Shown here: in pieces, positions 52,424 through 52,881 of the stretch
Layout of the letters: every line of letters begins with the position of its first letter
Numbering within the stretch: position 1 is the stretch's first letter
Assembly (NCBI GenBank): GCA_902984215.1
Contig: CADWAF010000611.1
Location: 1-52,881, forward strand
Reading direction: 5' to 3'
Source: Willaertia magna
Lineage: Eukaryota; Heterolobosea; Eutetramitea; Acrasida; Naegleriidae
DNA length: 52,881 nt
Made by a program: the position numbers and the translations under genes
The notes under the pieces: generated by a model
Database searches by the model: none
The model's input: only the letters and a program-made list of their open reading frames with translations
What the model was told of the DNA's origin: nothing

Positions 52424-52881
52424 ATGCCAATCACGATTAGTTTCTCAATTAACAATACTAAACATACTGTTATAGACCCAGATCCAACTCTATTATTAGT
52501 AGATTATTTACATCATAATAATATTGAACAATTACATGGAACAAAGAGAAGTTGTGGAGAAGGTTATTGTGGAAGTTGTACTTTAGTTATGCAAAATAAT
52601 GATAACGAAACTTTAGGTGACCTTAAATATTTAAATATTAATTCATGTTTAAAGAAAGTAATACAATGTGACAATCAAACATTTTATACAGTAGAATATT
52701 TTGCAAATTTAGAACAATGTAAAAAAGAATTAGGTTTATCGGAAGATATTCCAAAATTAATTGCACATAATAATGGTGTACAATGTGGATTTTGTACAAC
52801 TGGAATAGTTAGTTCTTTAGCTTGTTATGCTTTAAATAATGAAAAACAAGATAGACAACTAGAAGATATTGAATCCCTATT
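52424..52881 (+). CDS. xanthine dehydrogenase/aldehyde oxidase family protein, 3' truncated by window edge
   Basis: Only the first 152 codons are visible. The N-terminal ferredoxin-like 2Fe-2S domain has CGEGYCGSC (Cys44, Cys49, Cys52) and Cys75 in NINSCLKK, and the start of the second 2Fe-2S domain has QCGFCTTGIV (Cys121, Cys124). This matches the standard domain order of molybdenum hydroxylases, in which FAD and molybdopterin domains follow beyond the window. Family members oxidise purines or aldehydes; which applies cannot be told from the iron-sulphur part. The start follows a short A-rich context. Confidence 0.9.
   Translation, partial: MPITISFSINNTKHTVIDPDPTLLLVDYLHHNNIEQLHGTKRSCGEGYCGSCTLVMQNNDNETLGDLKYLNINSCLKKVIQCDNQTFYTVEYFANLEQCKKELGLSEDIPKLIAHNNGVQCGFCTTGIVSSLACYALNNEKQDRQLEDIESL

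Overview
The window looks like nuclear DNA of a compact, AT-rich protist genome. My best guess is a heterolobosean amoeboflagellate such as Naegleria. The basis is many short introns (44-98 nt) with GTAAGT/GTATGT-type donors, tiny intergenic gaps on both strands, N/Q/S/T homopolymer tracts inside proteins, A-runs just before start codons, and gene families common in such amoebae (RCC1-like, F-box-like, PAK kinase). This placement is inference; no rRNA or species marker is present. Intron-bearing genes were assembled by hand from the donor/acceptor phase and protein continuity.

Layout. 1-4.4 kb: the 3' part of an ASH2-like SPRY protein, followed almost without a gap by a very long Q/N-rich frame. 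4.6-5.4 kb: a three-exon OBAP/DUF1264 protein. 6.1-10.3 kb: a small basic protein, an LCAT-like acyltransferase/phospholipase and a coiled-coil protein. 10.4 kb: tRNA-Leu(UAA). 10.6-14.2 kb: a p24/TMED2-type cargo receptor divergent from an SMG8-like NMD factor. 14.5-20.5 kb: a small secreted GPI-type protein, a membrane-anchored M16 metallopeptidase and a seven-TM protein. 20.6-25 kb: RCC1-like gene A and a ThrE/PRM10-type transporter. 25.2-28.5 kb: a coiled-coil gene convergent with SLY1. 28.5-29.3 kb: an unusual higher-GC non-coding patch with a tRNA-Glu-like sequence. 29.4-36.5 kb: PAK-type kinase, TEX9-like, tRNA adenosine deaminase (ADAT2) and VPS52. 36.5-42.2 kb: coiled-coil gene, F-box-like gene, and RCC1-like genes B and C (divergent). 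42.3-44.8 kb: a secreted protein with six Cys/Tyr repeats. 45.2-52.9 kb: PPWD1, a clathrin-adaptor-like low-complexity protein, tRNA-Phe, an unknown gene, a tandem methyltransferase and the start of a xanthine dehydrogenase/aldehyde oxidase.

Function. Most genes are independent eukaryotic housekeeping genes. Membrane traffic is over-represented (p24, SLY1, VPS52, adaptor-like protein). RNA metabolism is represented by SMG8, PPWD1, ADAT2 and two tRNAs. No operons, CRISPR arrays or insertion sequences were seen. The most interesting non-protein signals are: E2F-like sites immediately upstream of three coiled-coil genes including the TEX9-like gene; a repeated ACCTTGTT motif in two divergent promoters; a TTTACAA motif beside intron acceptors; and the tRNA-derived 28.8-29.3 kb patch.
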